From JAHEGP01 sp963751595 (GTDB lineage: Bacteria; Pseudomonadota; Gammaproteobacteria; Pseudomonadales; JAHEGP01), in the NCBI GenBank assembly GCA_963751595.1, contig CAVVVC010000002.1, positions 186,001 to 250,000 on the forward strand: 64,000 bases of DNA, given 5' to 3'. Below, piece by piece: positions 26,421-36,300 of the stretch. The position numbers were made by a program, and so were the translations under genes. Position 1 is the first letter of the stretch, and every line of letters begins with the position of its first letter. The notes beneath the pieces are model-generated. The model was not told where the DNA came from and searched no databases. It saw only the letters and a program-made list of their open reading frames with translations.

Positions 26421-27884
26421 TCAAACCTCCTCGGCCAGGGGAGCCGGATGCCGCTGGTGCCAATCGGTGGCTTGTTGGAAACGGTGGGCGACGGTCAGCA
26501 GGCGAGCTTCATCGAAGTAATTGCCGATAAGTTGCAGGCCTACCGGCAGGCCGGCGGAAAACCCGGCCGGAATCGAGACGCCGGGCAGGCCGGCCAGGTT
26601 AGTGGCGATCGTGTAGATATCCTCAAGATACATCTGCACCGGGTCAGCGCTTTTCGCACCCATGGGAAACGCGGTGCCCGGCGCGGTTGGCCCGGCTATC
26701 ACATCGACCCCCTCGAATGCGGCCAGGAAATCGTTCTTGATCAAACGGCGAATCTTCTGCGCCTGGCGGTAATAGGCATCGTAGTAACCCGCGGACAACA
26801 CATAGGCTCCAACCAGTATCCGCCGCTTGACTTCGTCCCCAAAGCCCTCTGCCCGGCTGCGGCAATACATATCGTTCAGATCCTCTGGCGCCTCACAGCG
26901 ATGGCCGTAGCGAACCCCGTCAAAGCGCGACAGGTTGGCGCTGGCCTCGGCTGGCGCGATCACGTAGTAGGCCGGTACCGAGAGCCGGGAGTGGGGCAGG
27001 TTGATATCGACCAGCACCGCGCCCAGCGCCTGGAGCTCGGCCAATGCCTGCTGAATAATGTTGGCGATCGCCGGGTCGAGATCCTGCTGGAAGTATTCCC
27101 TCGGCAGTCCGATGCGCAGTCCGCTGATATCCCGTCCAAGCCCGGCGCTGTAATCCGGCACCGGGGTGGTGCTTGAGGTTGAATCGCGGGGGTCGTGACC
27201 CGCCATGGCTTGCAGCAGCAGGGCGGCGTCCTCGGCGCTGCGGGCCATGGGGCCAGCCTGGTCGAGGCTGGAGGCAAAAGCAATCATGCCATAGCGGCTG
27301 ACCCGGCCATAGGTGGGTTTAAGGCCGGTAATGCCACAAAGTGACGCCGGCTGGCGGATGCTGCCCCCGGTGTCGGTACCCGTGGCGGCGGCGCACAGCC
27401 CGGCCGCCACCGCAGCTGCGCTGCCGCCGGATGAGCCGCCGGGTACCCGTTGGGTATCCCAGGGATTGTGCACCGCGCCGTAATAACTGGTTTCGTTGGA
27501 CGAGCCCATGGCAAACTCGTCCATATTGGTTTTGCCGAGACTCACACAGCCCGCGGCGGCCATGTTTTCGACCACGGTGGCGCTGTAGGGCGGGACAAAG
27601 TTGTCGAGCATGCGGCTGGAACAGCTGGTGCGCACACCCTCGGTGCAGAATATGTCCTTGTGGGCAATGGGAACCCCGCACAGCAAGGGGGCATTCCCAC
27701 CGGCGCGGCATTGGTCGGCCGCATGGGCCTGGGCCAGCGCCTGCTCCCGGGTGATGGAAATAAAGCTGTTGTAATGGGCATCGAGTTTCGCAATGCGATC
27801 GAGGTAGTGGCGGGTGATTTCCGTTGAGGAAAAGTCACCCTTGCCAAGCCCCTCGACGATACGGGCAATTGTCAGCGTATGCAT
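26421..27884 (-). CDS. gatA: Asp-tRNA(Asn)/Glu-tRNA(Gln) amidotransferase subunit A
   Basis: The 487-residue amidase-signature protein releases ammonia from glutamine for GatB. The catalytic triad is visible: Lys in PIAHKDIFCTEG near residue 78, cis-Ser in GTDTGGSIRQPAS near residue 174, and nucleophile Ser in the Gly/Ser-rich RVPGGSSGGSAAAVAAG region near residue 150. The ATG at 27884 gives the family N-terminus MHTLTIARIVEGL; longer in-frame extensions run into the gatC gene and look like noise. It is preceded by gatC by 22 bp. Confidence 0.97.
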   Translation of the reverse strand: MHTLTIARIVEGLGKGDFSSTEITRHYLDRIAKLDAHYNSFISITREQALAQAHAADQCRAGGNAPLLCGVPIAHKDIFCTEGVRTSCSSRMLDNFVPPYSATVVENMAAAGCVSLGKTNMDEFAMGSSNETSYYGAVHNPWDTQRVPGGSSGGSAAAVAAGLCAAATGTDTGGSIRQPASLCGITGLKPTYGRVSRYGMIAFASSLDQAGPMARSAEDAALLLQAMAGHDPRDSTSSTTPVPDYSAGLGRDISGLRIGLPREYFQQDLDPAIANIIQQALAELQALGAVLVDINLPHSRLSVPAYYVIAPAEASANLSRFDGVRYGHRCEAPEDLNDMYCRSRAEGFGDEVKRRILVGAYVLSAGYYDAYYRQAQKIRRLIKNDFLAAFEGVDVIAGPTAPGTAFPMGAKSADPVQMYLEDIYTIATNLAGLPGVSIPAGFSAGLPVGLQLIGNYFDEARLLTVAHRFQQATDWHQRHPAPLAEEV

Positions 27885-27906
27885 GATGTTCGGCAGTTTC
27901 CCGGGA

Positions 27907-28194
27907 TTAGTCGATAACTTTGGGGACCAGGTAGAGTCCGTTTTCGGTGGCTGGGGCGATGGCCTGAAAAGCTTCGCGCTGGTTGGTCTCTGTAACCTCG
28001 TCTGCACGCAGGGGTTGCACGGCGTCCAGCGGGTTGGCCATGGGCTCGACGGCGCTGGTATCCAGGGCCTGCATTTGATCAACCATATCCAGGATATCGG
28101 AAATCTTGTGCGCGACGTCATCGACGATGGAATTATCGACGCTAATGCGTGCCAGGATCGCGAGTTTGCGAATATCGTTTTCGTCAAGGCTCAT
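27907..28194 (-). CDS. gatC: Asp-tRNA(Asn)/Glu-tRNA(Gln) amidotransferase subunit C
   Basis: The 95-residue GatC stabilises the GatA-GatB complex as a clamp-like helical protein. The N-terminus MSLDENDIRKLAILARISV and the conserved EPMANPLDAVQPLRADEV near residue 50 are typical, as is the end ENGLYLVPKVID. The ATG at 28194 is the first gene of the minus-strand gatC-gatA-gatB series. It is divergent from mreB across 372 bp. Confidence 0.96.
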   Translation of the reverse strand: MSLDENDIRKLAILARISVDNSIVDDVAHKISDILDMVDQMQALDTSAVEPMANPLDAVQPLRADEVTETNQREAFQAIAPATENGLYLVPKVID

Positions 28195-28566
28195 GGTACT
28201 GAAGGTCCGGTTGGCGTGCCGTTTTGGGGCACCGATTAGCGTCGCGCTAAACCCGGCACATGAGTCGCCGGTGCTTCGAGGCGGTGCGGGATAATGCCAT
28301 TGATCTGCCGGGAATAGCGACCCCTGCGCCGCCGCCGACAGATCGCCGCGAAACGCCGTATTCGCTTCAGCGGCTGCTCGCTGCCAGCCCGCGACAGCGC
28401 TGGGCAATGTAACAGCAAATCCCTAAATTTATCACAGTTACCGGCTTGCCCAAAATCCCCTCTGTTGTTAGAGTGGCGCCCCAATCGAATCACGCCCGAC
28501 TGGCTCCGGTCGCTGCGGCGGGTATTGTATACCGATCATGGTGCTTTTTTAAGGTAATCGAGCTAG
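28195..28566. other. Divergent intergenic region between gatC and mreB
   Basis: I see no gene in this 372-base stretch. It should hold both the gatCAB and the mreB promoters. A candidate gatC promoter is listed separately. For mreB, TATACC at 28528-28533 is the nearest -10-like sequence but no good -35 accompanies it. No terminator or repeat was seen. Confidence 0.6.
28426..28453 (-). promoter_or_regulatory. Candidate sigma70 promoter for gatCAB
   Basis: On the minus strand TTGGGC (28453-28448) and TAAATT (28431-28426) are separated by 16 bases. The leader would be about 225 bases long, which lowers confidence. Confidence 0.3.
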
Positions 28567-29610
28567 ATGCTAATCAAGCGGATAAGAGGCCTGTTTTCCA
28601 ACGATCTATCGATCGACCTGGGTACGGCCAATACACTGATTTATGTCAAGGAACAGGGCATTATTCTCAATGAGCCCTCGGTGGTTGCCATTCGCACCCT
28701 GGCCAATGGCCAGAAATCGATAGAGGCCGTTGGTGTCGATGCCAAGCGTATGCTCGGTCGCACACCCGGTAACATAACAGCGATCAGGCCCTTGAAGGAC
28801 GGGGTGATAGCGGATTTTCAGGTTACCGAGAAAATGCTCCAGCACTTTATCAGCAAAGTGCACAAGAACAGCTTTATCCGGCCCAGTCCCAGGGTTCTAA
28901 TCTGTGTTCCCTGCCAGTCTACCCAGGTGGAGCGGCGGGCCATCCGGGAATCCGCCCTCAGTGCCGGTGCACGGGAGGTCAGGCTGATCGAGGAGCCAAT
29001 GGCTGCGGCTATCGGCGCGGGGATGAAAGTAGAAGACGCCACCGGATCCATGGTGGTGGACATCGGTGGCGGAACCACGGAAATCGCCATATTGTCCCTC
29101 AACGGTGTCGTGTATTCAGATTCCGTTCGGCTTGGCGGTGATCGGTTCGATGAGGCAATTGCCGGTTATGTCAGGCGGGCCTACGGCAGTCTGATCGGTG
29201 AAGCCACGGCAGAGCGGATAAAGACCGAGATTGCCTGTGCGTTTCCGGGCTCGGAAATTCGCGAGATCGACGTTCGCGGTCGGAATCTCGCCGAGGGTGT
29301 ACCGCGCAGTTTTACCCTCAATAGCGACGAAATACTGGAGGCGTTGCAGGAACCGCTGCATAGCATCATTGCTGCGGTCAAGCGAGCGCTGGAGCAAGCA
29401 CCCCCTGAGCTGGCGGCGGATATCGCACTGAGCGGAATCGTGTTGACAGGGGGTGGTGCCCTGCTGCGGGATCTGGATCGCCTGCTGAGCGAGGAAACCG
29501 GTTTGCCGGTGGTGGTGGCGGAGGACCCCTTGACCTGTGTCGCCCGGGGTGGCGGCCGGGCGCTTGAGTTGATGGATCAGCATCACCTGGATTTACTATC
29601 GACCGAGTAG
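28567..29610 (+). CDS. mreB: Rod-shape determining actin homologue MreB
   Basis: The 347-residue product has exactly the E. coli length. It shows the phosphate-1 motif SIDLGTANTLIYVK near residue 15, the amphipathic N-terminus (FSNDL region), and phosphate-2 VVDIGGGTTEIAILS near residue 162. The EPMAAAIGAGM connector (near 140) and adenosine motif GIVLTGGGALLRDLDRLL near residue 290 are also present. MreB forms antiparallel filaments under the inner membrane that steer cell-wall synthesis. AAGG lies 12 bases before the ATG. It is the first of mreB-mreC-mreD-maf-rng-yhdP, but a 253-bp gap with its own promoter separates mreC. Confidence 0.98.
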   Translation: MLIKRIRGLFSNDLSIDLGTANTLIYVKEQGIILNEPSVVAIRTLANGQKSIEAVGVDAKRMLGRTPGNITAIRPLKDGVIADFQVTEKMLQHFISKVHKNSFIRPSPRVLICVPCQSTQVERRAIRESALSAGAREVRLIEEPMAAAIGAGMKVEDATGSMVVDIGGGTTEIAILSLNGVVYSDSVRLGGDRFDEAIAGYVRRAYGSLIGEATAERIKTEIACAFPGSEIREIDVRGRNLAEGVPRSFTLNSDEILEALQEPLHSIIAAVKRALEQAPPELAADIALSGIVLTGGGALLRDLDRLLSEETGLPVVVAEDPLTCVARGGGRALELMDQHHLDLLSTE

Positions 29611-29770
29611 AGCTTGCCAGCGCCAGGGCGCCCTGCCGGCAACGCGGCTGGCCCAGGTGGCGGTAGGCACGGTAACATCGGCAACGCTTACTGAGATGCT
29701 GAACCACTGTCACAGGGTTGTCGGCTAAAAGTGTGCCCGGGGGCCCCTGGGCTTTCAAAGGTCAGGCTGG

Positions 29771-29779
29771 TGTTATAAT
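29771..29779 (+). promoter_or_regulatory. Extended -10 promoter ahead of mreC
   Basis: TGTTATAAT is a perfect extended -10 (TGn followed by TATAAT at 29774-29779). A weak CTTTCA lies 16 bases upstream. Transcription would start near 29786, giving mreC-mreD-maf-rng a leader independent of mreB. Confidence 0.6.
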
Positions 29780-29863
29780 GTCCCGCCGGGGGGCAAGGCC
29801 CGCCCCGAGCGAGATACTGTCATCAAACCATTATTTAGCGAAAAATCGTCGGTCGGCGTCCGT

Positions 29864-30676
29864 ATGTTGATACTGGGCGGACTAGGTCTTTTGTTGATCG
29901 TTGCCGACTTCCATTACAACGCGCTGGGCACAGTGCGCTCCTCTCTGGCGGCTGCGGCGACGCCGTTTTACTGGCTCAGTAACCTGCCCTCGAGGCTGGT
30001 TGAATGGGGCGGAGAAAATCTTGGTCAGGACGAGGAATCCCTGCGAGAAGAGAACGAGCGGCTGAAGCAGGAAGCATTTATCCTGCGGGGCCGCATGCTG
30101 AAGATGTCCGCTCTGGTCGCCGACAATGGCCGCCTTCGAGAATTATTGAATTCCACCGCGTTGCTCAAGAGCGACGACGTTCTCATTGCCGAAACCATCG
30201 GGGTGTTGCCGCGCCCTGACCGCCACATCATCGTGATCGACAAGGGTAGTGACGACAATGTTACCCTCGGCCAGCCGGTGATCGACGCCGATGGTTTAAT
30301 GGGGCAGGTAGTCGAGGTCAACCCCGTCAGTGCGCGTATCCTGCTGATCGCCGATGCCAGTCACGCGGTTCCGGTGCAGAATAACCGCAACGGCGTGCGC
30401 TCGGTCGCTGAGGGCACCGGGCGCCTGGACGAACTGGAATTGCGACATGTTGCCGCGACCACCGACATCAAAGCGGGAGATCTGCTGGTGAGCTCTGGCC
30501 TCGGCGGGCGCTTTCCGGTGGGTTACCCGGTGGCTGAAGTCAGTTCGGTGATTCATGACCCGGGTCAGCCTTTTCTCACTGTGAAGGCGGAACCCACCGC
30601 CCATCTCAGCCAGAGCCGTCATGTGCTGCTGGTATTCAGCGGCAACCAGCGGGTCCAGGTTGATACCGCACCGTGA
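29864..30676 (+). CDS. mreC: Cell-shape determining protein MreC
   Basis: The 270-residue product has one N-terminal membrane helix (LILGGLGLLLIVADF) and a coiled coil near residues 55-95 (EESLREENERLKQEAF). The periplasmic beta domain with NRNGVRSVAEGTGRLDELEL and DLLVSSGLGGRFPVGYPVAEV follows. It links MreB to the wall synthases. The first canonical start in frame is the ATG at 29864, without a Shine-Dalgarno sequence. The same frame stays open upstream and reads VIKPLFSEKSSVGVR just before it, very like the conserved MreC N-terminus in related bacteria. The true start may therefore be ATC at 29822 (284 residues) or a sequence error may be present. Its TGA overlaps the mreD GTG. Confidence 0.93.
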   Translation: MLILGGLGLLLIVADFHYNALGTVRSSLAAAATPFYWLSNLPSRLVEWGGENLGQDEESLREENERLKQEAFILRGRMLKMSALVADNGRLRELLNSTALLKSDDVLIAETIGVLPRPDRHIIVIDKGSDDNVTLGQPVIDADGLMGQVVEVNPVSARILLIADASHAVPVQNNRNGVRSVAEGTGRLDELELRHVAATTDIKAGDLLVSSGLGGRFPVGYPVAEVSSVIHDPGQPFLTVKAEPTAHLSQSRHVLLVFSGNQRVQVDTAP

Positions 30677-31155
30677 GCGCGACTCGCTGCTACTGGATGG
30701 TTTCTCTGACTTTGCTGCTGTCGCTGCTGTTGGCGGTATTTCCGCTGACGCCACCCTACGACTGGTGGCGACCCGAGTGGACAGCGCTGGTTGTAATATT
30801 CTGGACTGTCAACATCCCGGATCGGATTGGCGTGAGTTTCGCCTGGCTGGCGGGTCTGGTGCTTGACGGTTTTACCGGTGTGACCCTGGGACAGAATGCC
30901 CTGAGCCTGGCGATTGTTGCCTATATTTGCAACGGGCTGTACCAGCGCATGCAGCATTTCGCGATACTGCAGCAAGCGGGGCTGGTGTTTGTCCTGGTGG
31001 GTATTCACCTGCTGGTGGGTTACTGGGTGCAAAGCCTGGGAGCACTATCCACGCGTAACCTGAATTTCCTGGCTGGTGCCCTTAGCAGTGCGCTGGTGTG
31101 GCCGTTTTTCAGTCTGGTTTTGCAGTATGTGTTCCGCTCCTTCCAGCGACGTTGA
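30673..31155 (+). CDS. mreD: Rod-shape determining protein MreD
   Basis: The 160-residue inner-membrane protein has about five helices, with MVSLTLLLSLLLAVFPL near the start and the conserved VNIPDRIGVSFAWLAGLVLDGFTG near residue 46. It starts at GTG overlapping the mreC stop (GTGA). It works with MreC, RodZ, RodA and PBP2 in the elongation complex. The maf gene starts 26 bases inside its 3' end. Confidence 0.95.
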   Translation: MSATRCYWMVSLTLLLSLLLAVFPLTPPYDWWRPEWTALVVIFWTVNIPDRIGVSFAWLAGLVLDGFTGVTLGQNALSLAIVAYICNGLYQRMQHFAILQQAGLVFVLVGIHLLVGYWVQSLGALSTRNLNFLAGALSSALVWPFFSLVLQYVFRSFQRR

Positions 31156-31747
31156 GGACCGCTCCCGCATCTTCCTTGCTTCTGGGTCGCCCCGTCGCAA
31201 GATTCTGCTGGAGCAACTGGGAATTGGCCTTGAACTGGTGCCAGCCGGCGTGGATGAGTCGCTGTGCCCCGGGGAATCCGCGCTAGCTTACACGCGCCGT
31301 TTGGCTCGGGCCAAAGCGGCGGCAGGTTGGCGCTATCTGGAGGCAAATACCGCAGCACGGCGACCGGTGCTGGGGGCAGACACTGCGGTAGTTTGTGACG
31401 GTCGAATTCTGGGCAAGCCCGGGGGCGAGGCTGCGGGTCTGGAAATGCTGCAGGCGCTCTCGGGTCGCTGGCACCGAGTGGTCACGGCGGTTGCTTTGCG
31501 CTATAACGATGACTGCCTGGTGACCCACAGCGACACCCGGGTCAAGTTTCGTGTGCTGACCGCAGAAGAGGCCATCGGCTACTGGCGAACCGGTGAACCC
31601 GCGGACAAGGCGGGCGGCTATGCAATCCAGGGGTTGGGCGGGCGCTTTGTTGAGCGAATCGAAGGCAGTTACAGCGGTGTTGTCGGCCTGCCGCTGGTAG
31701 AAACCGAAGCCCTGCTGGGGCGTTTTTCGATCAGGTGCGGTTGCTAA
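31130..31747 (+). CDS. maf: Maf-like nucleoside triphosphate pyrophosphatase (YhdE type)
   Basis: The 205-residue protein hydrolyses non-canonical or excess nucleotides such as dTTP and UTP, leaving the monophosphate. Maf signatures are present: IFLASGSPRRKILLEQLG near residue 14, VDESLCPGESALAYTRRLARAKA, the catalytic Asp in VLGADTAVVCDG near residue 82, and DKAGGYAIQGLGGRFVERI near residue 155. It follows mreD, overlapping it by 26 bases with the ATG at 31130. Upstream ATG 31076 lies deeper in mreD and gives residues unlike the family. Rng follows 4 bases later. Confidence 0.93.
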   Translation, partial: CSAPSSDVEDRSRIFLASGSPRRKILLEQLGIGLELVPAGVDESLCPGESALAYTRRLARAKAAAGWRYLEANTAARRPVLGADTAVVCDGRILGKPGGEAAGLEMLQALSGRWHRVVTAVALRYNDDCLVTHSDTRVKFRVLTAEEAIGYWRTGEPADKAGGYAIQGLGGRFVERIEGSYSGVVGLPLVETEALLGRFSIRCGC

Positions 31748-31751
31748 CACG

Positions 31752-33242
31752 ATGAGTGAAGAGATACTGGTTAACGTAACGCCGGCCGAGACGCGGGTCG
31801 CCCTGGTCGACAACGGGGTGTTGCAGGAACTGTACATCGAGCGCCTCGCCAGTCGCGGTATCGTTGGCAACATCTACAAGGGCAAGGTAGTGCGGGTGTT
31901 GCCGGGGATGCAGGCAGCGTTCGTTGATATCGGCCTGGAGCGAGCCAGCTTTATCCACGCCAGCGACATTTGCAGTGCCGGCACAAATGCCGCCGGCGCA
32001 GCCCAGGCTGGCGATGAGGTGGCTCCTGCGGACATCCGCCAGTTGGTGCGCGACGGCCAGCAGTTGGTTGTGCAGGTCACCAAGGATCCCCTGGGAACCA
32101 AGGGGGCTCGCCTGACCACGCGCCTGTCCCTGTCATCACGTTTTCTGGTATTGATGACGGATAATCCGCACATCGGGGTTTCCCAGCGGATCGAGGATGA
32201 GCAGGAGCGTCAACGCCTGCGCGATTGTTTGACCTCCCTGCGTTCCCATGAGTCGATGTCCCAGGCGCTGGGATATATCGTGCGCACTGCGGCCGAGGGA
32301 GTCGGCACCGACGAGCTGCGGGCCGACATGCTGTTCCTGACCAAACTCTGGGACATGCTGCAGGCGAAGAGCGAATCCGTGGCGGCGCCGGGTCTGGTGC
32401 ATCGGGACCTCGCTCTGCCGATGCGAACCATCCGCGACCTCGCCTGGCAATCCGTGGAGAAAATTCGCATCGATTCCCGGGAAGTTTTTCAGGCGGTGAC
32501 AGAGTTTGCAGAGGCTTTCACCCCCGGTGTGGTCAGCCGCATCGAACACTACAACGGCGAGCGACCTATACTCGAGCTGTTTAGCGTCGAAGACGAGATC
32601 CAGCGCGCCCTGGAGCGCAAAGTGAAGCTGAAGTCCGGTGGACACCTGATCATCGATCAAACCGAGGCGATGACGACGATCGATGTCAATACCGGTGCAT
32701 TTGTCGGCCATCGCAACCTCGAGGAGACCATCTTCAAGACCAACCTGGAAGCGGTCACCGCACTTGCCCGGCAACTGCGGGTGCGCAACCTCGGAGGTAT
32801 GATAATCATTGACCTCATCGACATGAGCGACCCGGAACACCAGCGCCAGGTCATGCGGGCGCTGGAGAAAGCACTGGACAAGGACCCGGTTCGCACCACT
32901 ATTTCCAGCCTGTCCGACCTTAGCCTGGTACAGATGACCCGCAAGCGCACCCGTGAGAGCCTGGAACATGTGCTGTGCGAGCCCTGCAATGTCTGCAAGG
33001 GTCGCGGCACTATCAAGTCGGCCGAGACGGTATGTTACGAAATATTCCGGGAAATCCTGCGAGAGGCTCGTGCCTATGAGAACCGGGTTTTTCTGGTATT
33101 GGCAGCATCCACGGTGATTGATCGCCTGCTGGATGAGGAGTCTGCTCACGTTGCAGACCTGGAGGAATTTATCGGGGCAACCATCCAGTTCCAGGTCGAG
33201 ACGGTGTATTCGCAGGAACAATACGATGTCATTTTACTCTGA
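31752..33242 (+). CDS. rng: Ribonuclease G
   Basis: The 496-residue endoribonuclease (E. coli 489) matures the 5' end of 16S rRNA and degrades some mRNAs. The S1 domain occupies about residues 37-125 (GNIYKGKVVRVLPGMQAAFVD). The RNase E/G catalytic core has the metal-binding DVNTGAFVG near residue 305 and IIIDLIDMSDPEH near residue 350. The zinc-link Cys pair is in CEPCNVCKGRG near residue 408. It lies four bases after maf. It lacks the long RNase E scaffold tail. Confidence 0.96.
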   Translation: MSEEILVNVTPAETRVALVDNGVLQELYIERLASRGIVGNIYKGKVVRVLPGMQAAFVDIGLERASFIHASDICSAGTNAAGAAQAGDEVAPADIRQLVRDGQQLVVQVTKDPLGTKGARLTTRLSLSSRFLVLMTDNPHIGVSQRIEDEQERQRLRDCLTSLRSHESMSQALGYIVRTAAEGVGTDELRADMLFLTKLWDMLQAKSESVAAPGLVHRDLALPMRTIRDLAWQSVEKIRIDSREVFQAVTEFAEAFTPGVVSRIEHYNGERPILELFSVEDEIQRALERKVKLKSGGHLIIDQTEAMTTIDVNTGAFVGHRNLEETIFKTNLEAVTALARQLRVRNLGGMIIIDLIDMSDPEHQRQVMRALEKALDKDPVRTTISSLSDLSLVQMTRKRTRESLEHVLCEPCNVCKGRGTIKSAETVCYEIFREILREARAYENRVFLVLAASTVIDRLLDEESAHVADLEEFIGATIQFQVETVYSQEQYDVILL

Positions 33243-33322
33243 CGCCACCTCACCAGCTCCCGGGGGGCGGAAAGGATTGGCAGCGGCTCCAATACCGCCG
33301 CCGGGCTAGGCGCAATCGGATC

Positions 33323-36300
33323 ATGCTGTTAAAGATACTGCGGATAAGCAATCGCCTGTTGTGGGGTACGCTGACAGTGGTGCTGGTCGCGCTTGCTGCC
33401 GCAGTGAGCCTGGGGCGCTATTACATGCCGGAACTCGGCCGTTACCAGCACCAGATCCTTTCAGAGATTCGCTCCCGGGTAGATTTTCAGTTTGATGTCG
33501 GCAGTATCGAGGGTGAATGGCGGGGACTGACGCCGGTGGTCCGGGTGCGCAACTTTCGCCTGCTGAATCCGGCGGGCGACACCGTGGTAGAGGCGGATTA
33601 CCTCGCGGTTTACTTCGATCTGGTAGAGAGCCTGTTTTTTCGCACGGTGCTGGCCGAGACCGTAGCGCTGGTCGATGCCGAAGTTCAGCTGGCGGAGTCT
33701 GATCAGGGCGGCTGGGGCTTGCAGGGCATTGAAAGACCGCAGAATGCGGAAAATGGCGGCGCCGCATTGGCCCGCTTCTTCGAGAAGCTTGACCTGCTGG
33801 AGCTGACCAATGTCCGGGTTGGGGCGACTGCGCAGGATCGGAGTTCCCACAGTATCGAACAATTGAGCCTGGTGTTACGCCAGGGCCTCTACCTGTCACA
33901 ACTTAACCTCGAACTGGGCGAGCCCGGGGCCGAGGGTGGTCTGCGCCTGGTGGCAGAGTTCGAGGGTTGGCTGGACGACCCTCTGGCGATCAATGGTTAT
34001 CTCGAGCTCGATCAATGGCGGCTCGATAAGCTTGCGCCTTACCTGGGCTCCTGGCAGGCCAAGCTGCCGGAGGCGCTGTCGGGTGAGCTGTGGCTCGACT
34101 GGAGCCGTGGCGAAACCCTGGAAACCAGTGGCACGCTGGCGAGCTCGGACTGGGAAATTGGCGAACTGTCCGGAGTCGAAATGCCCAGCCTTAAGGCGCT
34201 GGCTTTCGACTTTATGCTCAGGCGCAGGCCGGACGGCGCCGTCGACGGGCGGGTACAGGACCTCGGCTTCCAGTGGACCGGTCTCGATTATCGCTTTGCT
34301 GAACTCGATTTTCGCCTTGGGCCCGCCGCAAAGAATCTGGCGGTACAACTGGGCGCCGCTGCCATTGAGCCACTGACCCAGGGCGCGCTGAACAGCGGTT
34401 TGTTGCCCACTGCGCTGGTGGATGTGCTGGAAACCCTGCAACCTGCCGGAACGCTGCGCAATGTCTTTGTCGACATCCCCCTGCAGCGGCAAAGTGCCGG
34501 CGATTTTCGCATCCGTGCCAACCTGGCGGACGCCAGGCTCAAGTCCTGGAAGGGCGCCCCTGGTGTGACATCGATTGATGGCTACGTCGAGGCGGGCCTG
34601 TTGCAGGGCTTTGTCGACCTCGATGGCAGCTATCTGGAGCTCGAATTTCCGGGTTTGTATAACGAAACCCTGGTCTTCGAGGGTGTCGATGCCCGGGTCG
34701 GATGGCAGGTGGGGGAGCGCGTTCTGGTCAATAGCGGGCTGATTCGGCTGCACGGTGATTTTGGCAGGGGAACCGCCCAGCTCGATCTCGATATCCCGCG
34801 AGTGGCGAGTGCGGACGATCCGCCCTCGATGTCGCTGATGATAGGCCTGCAGGACACAGATGCAGGCTATCGCAACCGCTACATCCCGATGCTGCTGGGC
34901 GATGACCTGCGCGCCTGGCTGGATAGCAGCATAGAGGCGGCGGATGTCGACCAACTGGGGTTTATCTATTCGGGTGCACTGGCCGCGTCCAATCCGCTGG
35001 ATAAAACCGTGCAACTGTTTCTCGATGCCCGCAATGGCAGGCTGCGCTATCAATCTGAATGGCCGCTATTGGAAAAAATCGAGGCGCATGTGCTGTTGGC
35101 GGACAATACCCTGATGGCGACTGCACCGCGGGCAATGACCCTCAACACGAGGCTGAAGAATGTCCGTGTGAATATGAGCTCCCGGGACAAACTCACCTGG
35201 CTGGATGTCGTTGCCGACGCCGACGGTCCCGCGAGGGACCTGATCCAGCTATTTCGGGAGTCGCCGCTGCGCGCCGCGACCGGTGGCGCTTTTGACAACT
35301 GGGTTGCCAGCGGTCGCTACAGTGCCGGGCTGGACCTGAAGATTCCGCTGGGGGGAGCAGCGGCCCCCGTACTGGCTGTCGATGGTCAGTTACAGCAGCT
35401 CGATCTGGGTAATCCCGGGCTTGCGCTTAGCTTTACGGGTATCAAGGGTGATCTGAGCTACCGGTCCGCGGCCGGTATTACCGCCAGGCGTATCGAGGGT
35501 AAGTTGTGGGGCGAACCGGTGAGCGCCAGTATTTTTTCCGGCGAGCAAACCGCGTCCGGCAACCAGCCCCTGGTTTTGCGTGCCAACGGTGAAATCGCAG
35601 TAGAGGGATTGCGCCAGTGGCTGGGGTCTTCGGCTTTCAGTCTGGCTTCGGGCAAAACCCCGGTTCAGGCTGAAATGACCATCGTCCCGGTAGATGACAA
35701 AAGCATCGAGTCAAATATTCGAATTCGCTCCGATTTGGTGGGTGTTGCCCTCGAGCTGCCCGAGCCCTTTGCCAAGCCCGCTTCCCAGTCGCGTATGTTG
35801 CAATACGACCTGAGCCTGGCGAGGCCGGGGTACAGTGAGCTGTACATTGCGGAGATGCTCAGCGGCCGTTTCGATGTTCGTGGCGAAAGCCCCCGGGCGG
35901 GCATCCGCATCGGCCGAGGCACGACTCCGGCGCTGCCCGCAACGGGGGTGCTTATCAGCGGGGCCTTGCGCGAGGCGGACCTGGGACAGTGGCTGGATAC
36001 CTTTGCAAGATTCCGGACTTCTGCGGGCGATTTCGATTCCGCCCTGTCGTTTCCGTTGAGGATAGAAAATCTGCCGATCGCGGAGCTGCGTCTGTTCGGT
36101 GAGTGGGTGCAGGGCGCGGTTCTGGATGCCGGGCTGGTCGATCAGCGCTGGCAGTTCAGGATCAGTCACCCAAGGATTCAGGGCTCGGCTACATTGCCAG
36201 AGGGCCAGCGAAAGCTGGCACTGGAGTTCGAACGGCTGCTATTACCCTTGTCCGAGAAGCGCCGCCGCAAGCCGTCGGGCCCCGGGCTTGCAGCGGTTGA

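Noticed and set aside
33896..35053. 385-codon minus-strand open frame inside yhdP
   Set aside because: It mirrors the yhdP coding frame and shows no domain or ribosome-binding site.
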